Source: Palaemon carinicauda
Taxonomy: Eukaryota > Arthropoda > Malacostraca > Decapoda > Palaemonidae
Direction of reading: 5' to 3'
Assembly (NCBI RefSeq): GCF_036898095.1
Contig: NC_090728.1
Coordinates: 88,016,430-88,080,429 of the forward strand
DNA length: 64,000 bases
In this document: piece after piece, positions 1-12,275 of the stretch
Position numbering within the stretch: position 1 is the stretch's first letter
How the letters are laid out: each line of letters opens with the position of its first letter
Program-made: the position numbers and the translations under genes
The notes under the pieces: generated by a model
What the model was told of the DNA's origin: nothing
Database searches by the model: none
The model's input: only the letters and a program-made list of their open reading frames with translations

Positions 1-61
1 GTATGAAAATATATGGCTTATTTGAAATATGAAACACACGTTTAAATGTGCAAAATGTATC

Positions 62-62
<1 letters not shown>

Positions 63-148
<86 letters not shown>

Positions 149-163
149 TATACACACATGCAT

Positions 164-229
<66 letters not shown>

Positions 230-242
230 CTGTAGGTGTGTG
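63..242. repeat. Compound microsatellite (TA)n-(CA)n-(TA)n-(GT)n
   Basis: Runs of TA, then CA, then TA, then GT are read directly. The apparent Ile/Tyr and Thr/His reading frames here are only translations of the dinucleotide repeat. Confidence 0.99.
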
Positions 243-264
243 TAAGTGAGTAAACGCTCTAAGG

Positions 265-872
265 CAGTGATGGCAAAACTATGACAGGCGTGTCACTTGT
301 GACATGCAAAGGGATTCTGACTGACACACTGGTGAAAATGAAAAGAGGAATCGGTTAACTGATGAAGCCAGCTCGGCCTGTGTAATGATAAAAAGACAAA
401 TTATAAACCTAAAATCAGAGAATTGGTATGGGGGGCGGGGTGGGTGCAGCATCACCAAAAGAAATAGATAAATAAAAAGGTAAATTTTCTCTTTATTTAT
501 ATTTGCTTCATTATAAGTTATTATGTTTGATTTACTGATGTTAGTTTGTCTGTGTGATAATAATAATAATAATGATAATAATAATATTCATAAAAAAATT
601 GTGAACCTGTAATGAAATAAATTTTTTACTTATTATATTAGTTTTATTATACATAATTACTGTATATAACTATCAATCATTATGCTATAATAATTGATTA
701 TGCCACCTTAGGTTGTGTAATAATAGAAAAGTATATATACCTAAGACAAAAAAAGTATTATGGTCGTGTTATACATAATTATTAATCATTTAGAAGTGAC
801 ACGCAATGAGAAAAAAAATAATAGAATTTTTTTTTTCATTGACACACCAACTGAAAAGTCTAGCCATCACTG
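265..872. mobile_element. Non-autonomous hAT-type element (MITE), 608 bp
   Basis: The ends are inverted copies: CAGTGATGGC at the left and GCCATCACTG at the right, with a further shared inner block around GTGTCACTT. The flanks are ctctaagg (257-264) and ctagaagg (873-880), an 8-bp target duplication with two mismatches. A CAGTG-type terminus with an 8-bp duplication is characteristic of the hAT superfamily. The interior is A/T-rich and has no transposase-like frame, so it would depend on a transposase made elsewhere. Family membership below superfamily level is not determined. Confidence 0.75.
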
Positions 873-880
873 CTAGAAGG

Positions 881-1644
881 CAACTCATGAGCTTCCATTT
901 GCTTCCTCCAGGGGAAAAGTGAGAAAAGGGTGAACTAAGTCTGGGAAAGTATGAAAAATAATAACCAAGTTGTGCGTAAAATGTTAGTCTTCATGACTCA
1001 GCCGTGGGAAAAGCGTTATTTACTCTGGCTTTAACAAACGCGCCTAATTAAATAGAAAGAACCGAGGTGTAATATGTGCTTAATGATGCTTTCTTTTCAA
1101 ACGATGCTTTCGCCGTGATAATTTAAAATCATTCTACTTTATTACTTTTCCTCGTAAAAGGGAAACATATTCTCACACTTCAGCTAAACACAAAACAAAC
1201 ATAGTCGAATGACTGTTTTCAAATGACATAGATTTATTCTGCATTATTACACGTACAGATTGTCTGAAAACTGACAACATTGCACTAACGTACTCTCTCT
1301 TTCATCCCTATATACCAAAGGTTACTTTTCTTTCCATGTGACTACTAGCTACTAACAGGATTCTATAGAAATATTAAAGTGCACTATTGATTATGAACAA
1401 ATATTCATAATGATAATGAAATAAAAGCACACACAACACTCGAAATCTGAGGAAACCTGGAAATATAGTAAATTATTAAAAATGTAAAAGATTACCCAAA
1501 TACGGTAGTGGCAGTATGATGCGCAAGGGCGGAAAAGAATCGCCAATTACGCACGTAATGGTCACGATAAATACGCCAACAAAGTCACTTTCTCGGTAAA
1601 CTCTTCATGAATGCGTGCATAAAACATATCAGGTGTTACCTATC
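881..1644. other. No gene seen
   Basis: A/T-rich sequence without an open frame, RNA-gene motif or clear repeat. Nothing here can be supported as a feature. Confidence 0.6.
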
Positions 1645-1667
1645 TTCTTTCTTTCTTTCTTTCTTTC

Positions 1668-1725
<58 letters not shown>
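1645..1725. repeat. (CTTT)n followed by (GA)n microsatellite
   Basis: A short CTTT run leads directly into about 56 bases of GA repeat. Confidence 0.99.
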
Positions 1726-1727
<2 letters not shown>

Positions 1728-2290
1728 CTCTTGGGGTTAAAAAAAACTTACTCTCTCTACCTGACCTCATTCTTCCATAGCAGGACTCAGGTCCGTATGC
1801 TAAGATAGAATGTCATTTGACCAAATTGCTCCCGGTTAGGTTAACATAAGAGCCAATATGTCGTTCAGATCAAGGCTTTTTATGGTAACAAAATCAATCA
1901 CTAAAATAGTAACTGCTGGAGTATAACATGTAAAGAAACAGCAAGAAAATATGGAAGCAATCCATAACATATCTTTGCCTTAACTAGATATACCGCTATT
2001 GCAACTCTGCAGGTGGGGGAGAGGGGACGTAGAACGCCCATAGTTTCTCCTCAGTGATGCAAAATGCGTTCTTGCCGTACTGGAAGAGAGCCAAAGTACG
2101 CTGCCTGCCGGGTGGTGTGTCGCAAGTCAAAAGTGCACTTTTTACTTTGGTTCTTTCACTTTCACTCGGAATTCTTGAAAACCTTAGACTCATCTACTGA
2201 AATATAAAGGAAGAAATTGTATACAATTATACTGTACCAAGGCAGAGTATATCTAAAAAAAGACTAATAAGCAGTTCGCCATACGCACAG
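1726..2290. other. No gene seen
   Basis: Contains a 65-codon minus-strand frame (1996-2193) with no recognisable motif. I consider it a chance frame. Confidence 0.55.
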
Positions 2291-2492
<202 letters not shown>

Positions 2493-2868
2493 TAGTTATC
2501 AGTTTCATAGGGCGAAGAGAAACCGATGTACTCTAAGGATGGATGGATACCAGTTGCATTAATTAATCTGAAAGTGAAAGTGTGGCCGAATACCTTTTCT
2601 TGGGCAGATTATTTCCTTTCCCTTTCTCAAATAGTTTGTGTACAGAATACTCAATGTATATGTGGTCAGCATCTCGAGGAAGAAACCATGTGACAAATTC
2701 ATAGCATATAATATAGTAGCCTACATGTGTGTAGAATATGAATACAATTACGTATAACCACTGACGATGAAACACATAAGTCTACTTAGATAAGCCATGA
2801 TGTTTATTCAATGACGATTTAAACTACCAACTTGAAGGTAATGTCATAGTAGCCAACAGTTACGAATA

Positions 2869-2979
2869 TAATTAGCATATTGTAGTGTAGGGAATAATTT
2901 GGGATTAATGGGATAGACAGGATGTAATTAGTATATTGTAGTGTGGGGAATATTTTGGGATTAATGGATAGATAGGATG
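2869..2979. repeat. Tandem duplication of a ~56-bp unit
   Basis: Two adjacent units (2869-2924 and 2925-2979) share taattag, attgtagtgtgggga, tttgggattaatgg and aggatg, with a few substitutions and one indel. The array abuts the proposed start of the LTR-like repeat, so it may be flanking DNA or part of that element's upstream end. Confidence 0.9.
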
Positions 2980-4385
2980 TCTCTTCGGAGCTGGTCTAGC
3001 GTAGAGTAGATAATTTAATAATGTATTTTATTTATACATTTCATTTGTTTATTTAAGAGGTGAATAGCCAGCCCGTAAGGTGCATTCCTCTCATGTAGGT
3101 ATAAGTTTGTTATGTAAATTACGTAAGACTTTCGTTGTTAAATTATATGTATTCTTCATTCAGGTCAGTATATGTAAATTTACGTTATTTTTAAGAATTA
3201 ACTTTTGATTTCCCATATTTTTGTTACAAAGTCTTACGTAATTTTTTTAAGAGTGCTATATGATCCATATCAGATATGAACAAGGGCTCATGTAAGTCTT
3301 TTTTATAATTTTATAAGGTATTGCGTCGTGTTTGTGAGAAAATACGCAATTCTTATATTTGCCACATGTTTTTTAAGGCTCTCAAAAACTCCAGTGTTAG
3401 ATTTTATCTTTTTTTTTTATTTCCGAGAATGGTGGGTGGGCGGAGAAGCTGAGAGAGAGAGTGTGTTGCCTGAAACCAAGGTTCGTCCCCTGAATTTTTA
3501 TCTAGTTGATAACTCTGGCGCTAGACGCCGGCCCCCAAGCCACGAGAATAATCTATTAGAATATTCAAGAAGTTACTAAATTCATATATATGTGGCCCCC
3601 AGGGCTGCACAGCAGCAGAAGAGAAACAGCCATCCTGTGAAAGAGCCAAAATTCCCTCTCTCTCTAGTACCTATAGTGTGTCCTCACCAAAGTGACTGAG
3701 TTTAAATTACAACACATATTGAGCGTAATGTAGTGAAACGTTACAAAAGACGTTGAAGGAAATTTTAAATCTATTGTGTTGTGGTGAGTGTTGGTATTAT
3801 GTGAATTTTTGTAACTGGCCCTGTGCAAGTAAGATACGTAAAGTTAGTAGGTTTATCAGTTACTGTATGTAAGTTCTTTAGGAGTTTAAGCATTAGAGTG
3901 TAATTTGTTCTTTTGTCCTAGTCTAAGGTCTTATTCAGATTTAATTTCAAGTATAGTGATTATATCATTTTCAGAGTGCAACATTTTTGTCTTAATCCAA
4001 GTTTTGCTCAGACTGAATATTTCAAGTGATTTATTCTTTTATGTAAATTCTTTCAAAGTGTTATAATTTTTATAGAATATATTTATTTTTGTACGAGTGT
4101 ATTATTTCAATCACCAGTATTTTCACAGTACTCTCTCGTATCCCAGTTAAAGAATCAAAGTAAGAGGTGGTTTTAAATAGTTTTTAATAATAATTACTTA
4201 GTTTTGTTTGAGTGTACTTAAAAGACCTTTGGATATTCAGTGTTCTTATATATTTCTGTCTGGGAGTTATATAATTGTCTTAGAGTTCGGGTATTAATAT
4301 TTTGAAGTGTAACAGACTTAATGTAAAAACAAACAGGCAAGTTTGGAACTCAAGAGATTGTGTAGCTTGTCAGCCGTAATATATA
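2979..4385. repeat. LTR-like dispersed repeat, copy 1
   Basis: This region aligns along most of its length with 49741-51059 plus 53844-53914. Shared blocks include a start near TGTCT, the 'tagccag-cgtaagg' block, 'tttgtaactg-ccctgt', 'cagtactct/tt', 'aagtaagaggt', 'ctgggagtt' and 'cagactta'. It has no long reading frame. Both copies have a TATA-like stretch in the middle (catatatatg near 3582; tatataagggg near 50270). Length and a promoter-like centre fit a solo LTR, but I found no clean TSD or paired copy close by, so LTR status is inference. Confidence 0.65.
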
Positions 4386-4909
4386 TAATATTATATTTTG
4401 GTTCCCAGACACGGGACTATACTATAATACAGGGTGATCCAACCTTTTCCATGCCAAGGGCCACATTACCTGAAATCCTTGATGGCACGGGCCAAAAAAT
4501 AAAATTAATATTAGAATTATAATTCCTGGTGCAGTAACTGAAGGGGAACACCTTCTCCCAAGGGGAGAGGATTCATTTCCTTTATATAAATGATTTTTTT
4601 TTTACCAAGTATGTAGATGCACTTGAAGAGTTTACACACCGTGTCATAAGATTTTCCCCTATACTTATTTGTATATAAGTATCTGGTAAAAATTACAAAT
4701 TCAAAGCTTATATAGTTCTGTTAATATTTAACTTCAAATCATAATTAAAGTACTGTACATATGATATACAAAAGGAGAGAAAAAGATATAAACAACTCAG
4801 ATACTAGTATTTAGTAATAATCATAAGATAAGGAAAATAAAACCTTTCACAGTTCTATTCCTGTTTAACTTCAAAATACTGTACAATCAAAGTAAATCAA
4901 CAACCACAA

Positions 4910-4984
<75 letters not shown>
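4910..4984. repeat. (TA)n microsatellite
   Basis: Nearly pure TA repeat inside the hAT relic. Confidence 0.98.
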
Positions 4985-5327
4985 CCTTTTCTCAAATTCA
5001 CAATATAACCCTTCAAGTTTTCCAAGAAAATAAGATGAGTATGTTCCATTATTTCTTTTCAATTCATGACAAGAAGTGTGTTAGATAATTCTTATTTAAG
5101 CATTCACTAAAAAGTTGCAACTTTTCACGGAGAGAATCAACAATTCCTACTAGCTGGGATACAATCTGTAATTTTCCTTGTTGTAGGTTCATGTTTAGAC
5201 GTTCAGGTGGGCAGTCAATACTGTAAGAATTGCTTGGGAGCAAAGATTGTCTTTATCATGTAGCTGAATTTAGCACTGTTCCGAATGACTAATATTCTGA
5301 TTTTATAGAAATGGTAGAGTATCTTCC

Positions 5328-5331
<4 letters not shown>

Positions 5332-5362
<31 letters not shown>
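5332..5362. repeat. Poly(A) run
   Basis: About 31 consecutive A within the hAT relic. Confidence 0.97.
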
Positions 5363-5366
<4 letters not shown>

Positions 5367-5547
5367 CAATATTTTGCTTCATGAGGCCTCTTGGTAAAAT
5401 TGCAGTGCAGTATGATGCAATGCACTCAATTTTTCTTTAAAAGACCAACTAACCCAACATTACTGCCAACTATAACTTCCATACTATCACTTTTCGTGCA
5501 GGAACACATTTTAAACCCTCCATATTCATTGACCACGGATTTAAGGG

Positions 5548-5831
<284 letters not shown>

Positions 5832-6644
5832 ACCACTGCTATTATCATTCAGTGACAGCATCTTGACAAGTTCTTCGTGTACCACAAAATCTTCGCCAGT
5901 GGTGGTGGCAAGTACAAGTAACTAACTAGTATTACTTACACTAGTGCTGTCATCTAAATCCAGTAAAAAGTACTTGCGATGTACCTCCATGGAAACATGC
6001 TGATCAAATTCATTCACTCTTTTTACAACTCTTTGGTAAGAGAATGACACACTTTCAAATTTCTTTACTACCGGGTAATTTTTCTTCCGCTAACTCTTGT
6101 CCTTTTTTTTTACTGCACATTGCTTTATTAATTTTCCACTCTTAAAAGATTTTCTATTTCTTATAAGCACCAAAGTAACTTTTTATAATGCAGTAAGACT
6201 ACCTGTTTGTGGTTTTCAGAAGTTATGTAGCCCATGCATTTGCTGTTGATGTTTGCCCATCAAGATATTCTATATACCACTTCGGGATTTTACCACAGAT
6301 TGAACATACTTTTCCTTGTGCAATGTCTCACAATGCCTTCCAACATATTCCTTAAGAATAGAACCTCTTTTATGCCACACAATATTCTTCTTCCCATTTC
6401 ATATCATATGCGCTGTTCATATCAGAGCACTTTCATTTCTTATTTTGACTCAATATGGAAAGACGTTATGAACAATAGTGCAAAACAGAGGCAGGCTGAA
6501 AACTATTCGAAACATCAGGGGTTCCATCCCCATTTTATTCACGGGGTTTTCATTAATCTTGTTACATTTATATTGGTTATTGTTATCGTTATTACTCTAT
6601 CTACCGTCAAAAGTAAATTAAACATTGGTATTGAACGCATGGTT

Positions 6645-6645
<1 letters not shown>

Positions 6646-6719
<74 letters not shown>
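6646..6719. repeat. (GA)n microsatellite
   Basis: About 74 bases of GA. Confidence 0.98.
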
Positions 6720-6723
<4 letters not shown>

Positions 6724-6928
6724 GAAATTCTACTGAAATGTGTATTTTTAATCTTATTTCATCATTTATAATTTTTTTATTTATTTAGTATTCAGGAGAG
6801 TTCATTTTAGGGCCAGTAAGGTTTCGACACATTAAATTACACTGCATAATTAGGTCAGTGTTGGAGGACCACAAAAAATCCCCTCGCGGGCCACATTTGG
6901 CCCGCGGGCCTGTAGTTGGACCACCCTG

Positions 6929-6948
6929 CTATAATATATATATATGTA

Positions 6949-7025
<77 letters not shown>
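6929..7025. repeat. (TA)n microsatellite
   Basis: TA array beginning in the right-hand target duplication of the hAT element and running to the first recognisable LINE sequence. Confidence 0.97.
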
Positions 7026-7028
<3 letters not shown>

Positions 7029-8916
7029 GGAAGAACAAAGAGGTTAGAAGAGAAGGCTTAGGAATGATATTGACACCGAGAGCCATTAATAAAGAGAAAA
7101 GGATGACTCTGAGAAATGTAAAAAGCCATAGAGGTGCAGATCTTGGTAGTGATCACCAACTCATTGACATACTGAAATTAAAACAGAAAACACCAACCAG
7201 AAATGTAGATAGAATACCTAAGTTTGATACAACTAAGCTTCTAGAAGATGAACACAGAGAAACATTTGCTATTAAATGTAGGAATCGATTTGCAGTCTTA
7301 GAGACTTAAAGAGAAGAAGAGCACAAAGTTGATTAAGAATAGTGTGACATTAAAAACACATATCAGTCAGTTGGTAGGGAAATTTTGGGACATCCAGTTA
7401 CAAGGAGGAAACCATGGCTATCAAATGATACTTTGGGTACTATAAAAAGAAGATAAATACAGAAATTGATTGTTGAAAGTTTCCGAAGAAGTAATTAAAA
7501 CTACTTGGTATGGCAGGCTAAGTATTCCAGTATTAATAGTGATGCCAATAACTGGAATGACTGGAGAGTATACTTAGACAGGAAAGTAGATGAGAATGAC
7601 AAAGCTATGAATTCAGGGAGTGGTTATGGTGTAAGAATTGTTCATAGAATTATTAATGAAAGAAGAAGCATATACCCATCAAAAAGAGAGATGGATCTGA
7701 TATAACAACAGAAGATGAAGAAAGGCACCGTTGGATGGAACACTTTAGTGAGGTCAGGAATAGGAGATGTGAAGAGAATAATTTGATTGATATACCTGAA
7801 GCTGATGAACACCATTAATGAATTCAGTATTTTCGAAGTCGAAGCTATTATTAAAAACTCAAGAGATAGAAAGACCCTGGATATGATGGAATAACTGCCG
7901 AGATGATTTTGGCTGAAAATGAAGTGACTCCCAGGATACTTACAAGATTATTTGGTGAATGTGGCACGAAGAGGCAAGATCTGATGAATGGGAGCTAGGA
8001 GTGTTGTTGGAAAAAAAAAAATCTGACTGATTACAATAATTACAGAGGCTTCACGCCTACATCAGTTGTCATGAAAATATATATCATGCTCATCCTAAAG
8101 AGACTAGAGAGAAAGATTGATGAAAATCTGAGAGATGAACAAGCAGGAATTAGAAAGGATAGAAGTTTGAATTGACCAAATTTTCATTACAATACATGTA
8201 TACAGCAATGTGCAGAATATAGAAATCCACTTTTAATGGCATTTGTGGACTATGAAAAAGCCTTTGATAGTGTGCACCAGCCAATTTTGTGGAGAGTCCT
8301 GTATTATTATGGAGTTCCTTTTATTTATGTAAATTTGATTAAATCTGTTCATGAGCATTGCAAGTGCAAAATTAATGTTAATGGAGTCCTATCAAGTGGA
8401 TTTCCAGTGCACAGTGGAGTACTCCAAGGGAATATGTTGTCCTCTATGTAGTTTATCCTCCTCATGGATTTTGTAATGCATAGAACAGTTGGGGATGGTG
8501 GAGAAGGATTGGACTGGATTAGTAACAGAAAATTAGCAGACCTAGAGAATGCTGATGAGGCTTTCCTTATTAGCAAAATGCCAAAGGACTTGCAAAGTTT
8601 GCTCACCAGAATGCATGAAATATCACACGATGTTGGGCTCAAGATAAATAGAAGAAAGATAGGGAAGAGGAGAACAGAATATGTAATGGAAATAGGAAAT
8701 ATCATTGGAAGGAAAAAGGATTAACCCTTTTACCCCCGCCATAAGGTTAAATTTCGAAAGGGTTAATAAGGTGGAATCCTCTAAATATTTGGGAACTATG
8801 ATCGCCAATACAGGGTCTTTAAAATTGGAGTTTAATGAAAGATTGAAAAAGGCAAATCAGACAATAGATAGGTTAAGAAGAATTTGGAAGTCAAATTGCC
8901 TGAAATTACATATAAA
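7025..8916 (+). pseudogene. RTE-like LINE ORF2 relic, 5' part (split by DIRS element)
   Basis: Broken frames on the plus strand spell an endonuclease-reverse transcriptase. 'SDHQLID' near 7150 is the end of the APE-type endonuclease (normally SDH). FVDYEKAFDSVHQPILWRVL from 8236 is RT motif A, and GFPVHSGVLQGNMLSSM is the motif B region (normally RQG). ENADEAFLIS stands at the FADD site, with the second Asp changed to Glu, and 'SSKYLGTMIANTG' is the thumb-side motif near 8780. There are many stops and frameshifts, including after 7309 and 8451. The protein is cut at about residue LKLHIKM by the DIRS insertion and resumes at 14793. Clade (RTE-like) is from family knowledge. Confidence 0.8.
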
Positions 8917-9125
8917 AATGACAAATTTTAAGTAATTTGCATTTTTCCTAGCTATTCTTATGAGGAACTTCCTTAGGAGATCTGGGGCGTTAGTCCCCTT
9001 ACTGAACAGAATTTTCTGTTAGGCGTCCTCAGTTCTCCCCCCATACCGTATATCTGGCAGTACCCCCAATCCCTACTCTCACTCAGTCCGGGTCAAGGTC
9101 TGGCATAATCGCCAGTACAAATCTG
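8917..9125. repeat. DIRS left inverted terminal repeat
   Basis: From 'aatgacaaattttaagtaat' inward. The block from gaggaacttccttaggagat to the 'gggtcaaggtc' stretch is inverted at 14605-14770. Divergence between the two is visible but modest. Confidence 0.9.
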
Positions 9126-9197
9126 AAGAAATTTTCTTAACTTCCACCCATGAAACATGAGGAGACGGATAGGCAAGCAGTGAAACGGAAGTTCCTC

Positions 9198-9275
9198 GTA
9201 AGTAGAGCTAGGAAAAATACAAATTACTTAAAATTTGTCATTCATTCCGTTGCGATATACTTACTCGGAACTTCC
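9198..9275. repeat. DIRS internal complementary region
   Basis: Contains ggaaaaatacaaattactta (complement of the element's left extremity) directly followed by ttgcgatatacttactcgga (complement of its right extremity). It is thus a copy of the joined ends, the template expected for rolling-circle-like completion of DIRS elements. Confidence 0.9.
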
Positions 9276-9499
9276 TTAGGAGACTCATACTTAGGCGGTG
9301 GGAATGGGAAACAGGTGGAAAGGGGTAAAAATGACTAAGGAGGCCAACGGAAACAATAAGATATTACCCACCAAACAAGAACACCTTCCCTACAGGGATG
9401 CAGACTAGGTTCATAACACTCACCATTCCCGTCCGATGCTTCATCATGTACTCTGCAGAAGGGCTTTAAGAGGAGAGAGGGGATAGGGAATATTACACA

Positions 9500-10500
9500 C
9501 TACCACACAACCATTCAGCACGGAGCACAAGGGTTCCAGTCGTCGTTAAACCCGTTGTTGTGCAGCCACGACAGAGCCAATTTTGAAGACACTGAGTGAC
9601 CTGACTGTGCAGTCCTGCAGATAATGTGAAGTGAATGTAGACTGGCGTTTCCAGACTCCTGCTTTCAGTACCTGACCGACTGCCATGTTTTTGGAAAACA
9701 CGAAAGAGATTCCAATGCCTCAAATTTCGTGGGGGTTCGTAGATTTGAGAGGGTCGACTCCTGCCGCCCCATAGGCCCTCCTGATTGTCTCTCTTAACCC
9801 GAACAACACTGCATTCTTGGACACTGGTTTCTTCGCCTTGCTAGTGGAGACAAACAGGCTCTTGATAGCTGGCCTCGGCCTAGCTGTTCTGGTCAGGTAT
9901 TTCCTCAGGAGTCAAATCCGGCACAGAAGCAGGTCTTTTTCAAGGTCCAACTTAGAAATGCAGGGGACCAAAAACTCCTGGAACCATGGATCAACTACTG
10001 CAGAGTTCTGGGTCTTAGCTACAAAGGATGGGACAAACTTGAATGTCATTTCCTTCCAGCACCTCGTGTGAGAAACCTCGTAGGATAGGTCATGTATCTC
10101 ACTTACCCTTTTGGCTCAGGCGAGTGCCAAAAGGAACACTGTCTTCAGCATTAAGTATCTGTCCAGGACATCCTTGAGTGGCTCGAAAGGGGTCCCTTCA
10201 GGAACTCCAACATCCTAAACAGGTCCCACTCTGGGGGCTTCAGGGGCTGTGGGGGACAAGCCTGCTCAAAGCTCTTGATGAGCATGGTCATCCAACCTGA
10301 GGTGCAGCAGGAAGTCAGCTATCTGCGGGATGAATGCTTTGAGGGGCCTTACGTCTTTCTTCTGGCTCCACTTCCCAAACAAGGCCCACTTTGCTTGGTA
10401 AATGGCTCCCAACAACGATCTCAGAATGCCCGTCATCTGTGACGCTACCCTCTGAGAGAAGCCCTCCCGACTCAGGAGACACTGGATAACCTCCACCCAT
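9500..10500 (-). pseudogene. DIRS tyrosine recombinase, degenerate
   Basis: Tyrosine recombinases integrate circular DIRS DNA. Reading 3'-ward on the minus strand: 'IYQAKWALFGKWSQ', then 'FLLHLRLDD', then 'FLLALAxAKRVSEIHDLS' carrying the first catalytic Arg. After that come 'SFVAKTQ', 'LLLCRI', 'LFVSTSKAKKP', then 'NPHEI', and finally 'WKRQSTFTSHYLQD' with the catalytic Tyr at 9621-9623. The His-x-x-Arg box has lost its Arg: the codon is TGA at 9720-9722, consistent with CGA to TGA. There are other stops and at least one frameshift. Domain order and spacing match the family. Confidence 0.85.
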
Positions 10501-10960
10501 GAAGGGAGAGGTTTTCCAGCCCATCATGAAACCTCATGAAGTGGGGCTGCCTTAAGCGGTTTTCCCTGAAAGGAAGAGGCCATGGTTCTTTACCTGCTAG
10601 TATCAGCAGGTCCAGAAACCACTCTCTGTCTGGCCACCACAGAGCCACTAGGGTAAGCTTTGTTCCTTTTGCTTCCCTCAACCTGTTTAAAACTTGATGG
10701 AGTAGGCTGAAAGGGGCGAAGGTGTAGGCATCTAGGCCATCCCAGGGGTGCTGGAAGGCATCCTCCATGACTGCTGTCTGGTCTGGCACCGGAGAACAGA
10801 ACACGGGGAGCTTGGTATTGACTCTTGTTCCAAATAGATCTAGGGAAAGGAGTCCCACATATTTATCAGGTTACTTGCCACGTCCTGGTGTAGGGGCTGC
10901 TCTGTACATAGGACCTGATCTCTTCTGCTTAGGCCATCTGCCACATTCCTTTTCCCTAGG
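10500..10960 (-). pseudogene. DIRS RNase H-recombinase linker region
   Basis: Minus-strand frames include 'HIPGKRNVADGLSRRDQVL' at the RNase H end. DLFGTRVNTKLPVFCSPVPD, then DAFQHPWDGLDAYTFAPF and WWPDREWFLDLL follow, a strongly conserved block in DIRS polyproteins between RNase H and recombinase. Frameshifts separate the pieces. Confidence 0.8.
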
Positions 10961-10980
10961 ATGAGCCTCGCTGTCACTGA

Positions 10981-11301
10981 CTACCCTCTCTCTGCAGCCC
11001 ATTCCAGGTTCTCTAAGGTCACAGTGCACAGTGCCCAAGACTTGAGGTCCCCTTGCTTGATGATGTATGCAACCACCATAGCATTGTTGCACACGAGGGC
11101 TACCGCCCTTCCTTGTAATAGACCTGCCAATGACTGGAGTGCTCTCTGGACCACCCGAAGTTCCAGCTCATTGATGTGGAGAGCCCTCTCTTCGGGGGTC
11201 CAGGTTCCTGACTGGGTCTCCTGGAGTAGGAGTGCTCCCCATCCCTCCTTGAAAGCGTCCGTATATAGGAGCAGCCCCGAAGGAGGATCCCTCAGTGACA
11301 C
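10981..11301 (-). pseudogene. DIRS RNase H domain
   Basis: An open stretch of about 106 codons contains LLLYTDAFKEGWGALL (first Asp in YTDA), 'HINELELRVVQRAL' (the conserved Glu) and 'VCNNAMVVAYI'. The last is where functional copies normally read S-D-N, so the second catalytic Asp appears as Asn. The role in the intact element is to degrade the RNA strand of RNA-DNA hybrids. It lies directly after the RT on the same strand. Confidence 0.85.
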
Positions 11302-11322
11302 GCCTTTCTGGTTGTTGGCCCT

Positions 11323-12060
11323 TTACGTCCACCACAGAAGTGCCTCCTCCATTGACTGGGATGGGGGGAATTTGTTGGTTGAGCCCTCCTTGGACTTCAG
11401 GTCCCAATAGACTGGGCAGATCTTGAGCCTGCGATGCAGCACCAGCTTCTCCAGGGACACTAGGTGTCCCACTAGTCTCTGCCAACCACCCCTCAGAAAT
11501 GGTGCAGTGACCTCATCTAGGCGGTGGAGAAGTTCCTTGGTGGGGAATGTCTTGGCTTCCACTGTGCATATTTCCATCACCAGGTACGCCATTCTCATTG
11601 ACGGGGACATCTGAAATTTCTCTCAATTAAAGACGACCCCCAGCTCCTCGCCGAATGACAGGAGCTCGTCCCTCTGTTTCATCAAGACTTCCCCTGAGAA
11701 GGAAAGAAGAAACCAGTCGTCCAGGTACCGCAGGAGTCTGATGCCCCTCTTGTGAGCCAACTGGGAGACGAGGCGAAGACTCTGGTCAAGACCTGCGGTG
11801 CCGTAAACAACCCGAAGCAGAGGGACTGGAACTGGAGGATGTCATTCCCCCACTTGACTCTAAGGAACTTCCTGCTGGATGGATGTACCAGGATCTGGAA
11901 ATATGCATCCTTCAGGTCCAAGGACAGCAGGTAATCCCTTTCTCTGATGGCTGCCAGGACAGTCCAGGGTGTCTCCATTCTGAAGGATGTCCTGTGGATG
12001 AACGCATTGAGGAAGGAGAGGTCTATCACCTCCTCTTCCAGAGCTCTCCTCCATAGCTGA
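11323..12060 (-). pseudogene. DIRS reverse transcriptase, frameshifted
   Basis: The minus strand gives 'DLSFLNAFIHRTSFRMETPW', then 'LSLDLKDAYFQILVHPSSRKFL' (motif A, Asp-x-x-x-Ala), then 'FQSLCFGLFTAPQVLTRVF' (the FGL-x-x-AP motif). After a one-base shift come LRYLDDWFLL, with the catalytic YLDD box at 11713-11727, and 'MRMAYLVMEI'. An in-frame TGA replaces the usual Trp in the N-W-E-K block. These motifs are diagnostic of DIRS/Ngaro-group RT rather than gypsy or copia. Confidence 0.9.
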
Positions 12061-12275
12061 TCCTTCAGCTGGAGGTAGGGGGCATCCCGCCCTCTGATGA
12101 GCGGGAGAAAGTCGCCCTGGAAGGGGATACGGTAGCCTTCCCTCAGAACTTGAGCTATCTAAGGGTTAACCCCGTATTTTGCCCATTTCCACCACTTCTG
12201 TGAGAGGCAACCCACAATCTATGGAATCTGAAGGGACGGAGAGCCTCTCTTCCTATCTTTTCCGGGAGAAATAAC

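Noticed and set aside
2979..4385. Pair of LTRs of one retrotransposon spanning 3-54 kb
   Set aside because: The two copies are too diverged and too far apart, with many unrelated elements between them and no gag-pol in a consistent orientation.
11423..11934. Plus-strand frames opposite the DIRS RT
   Set aside because: The minus strand carries the RT motifs; the plus frames show none.
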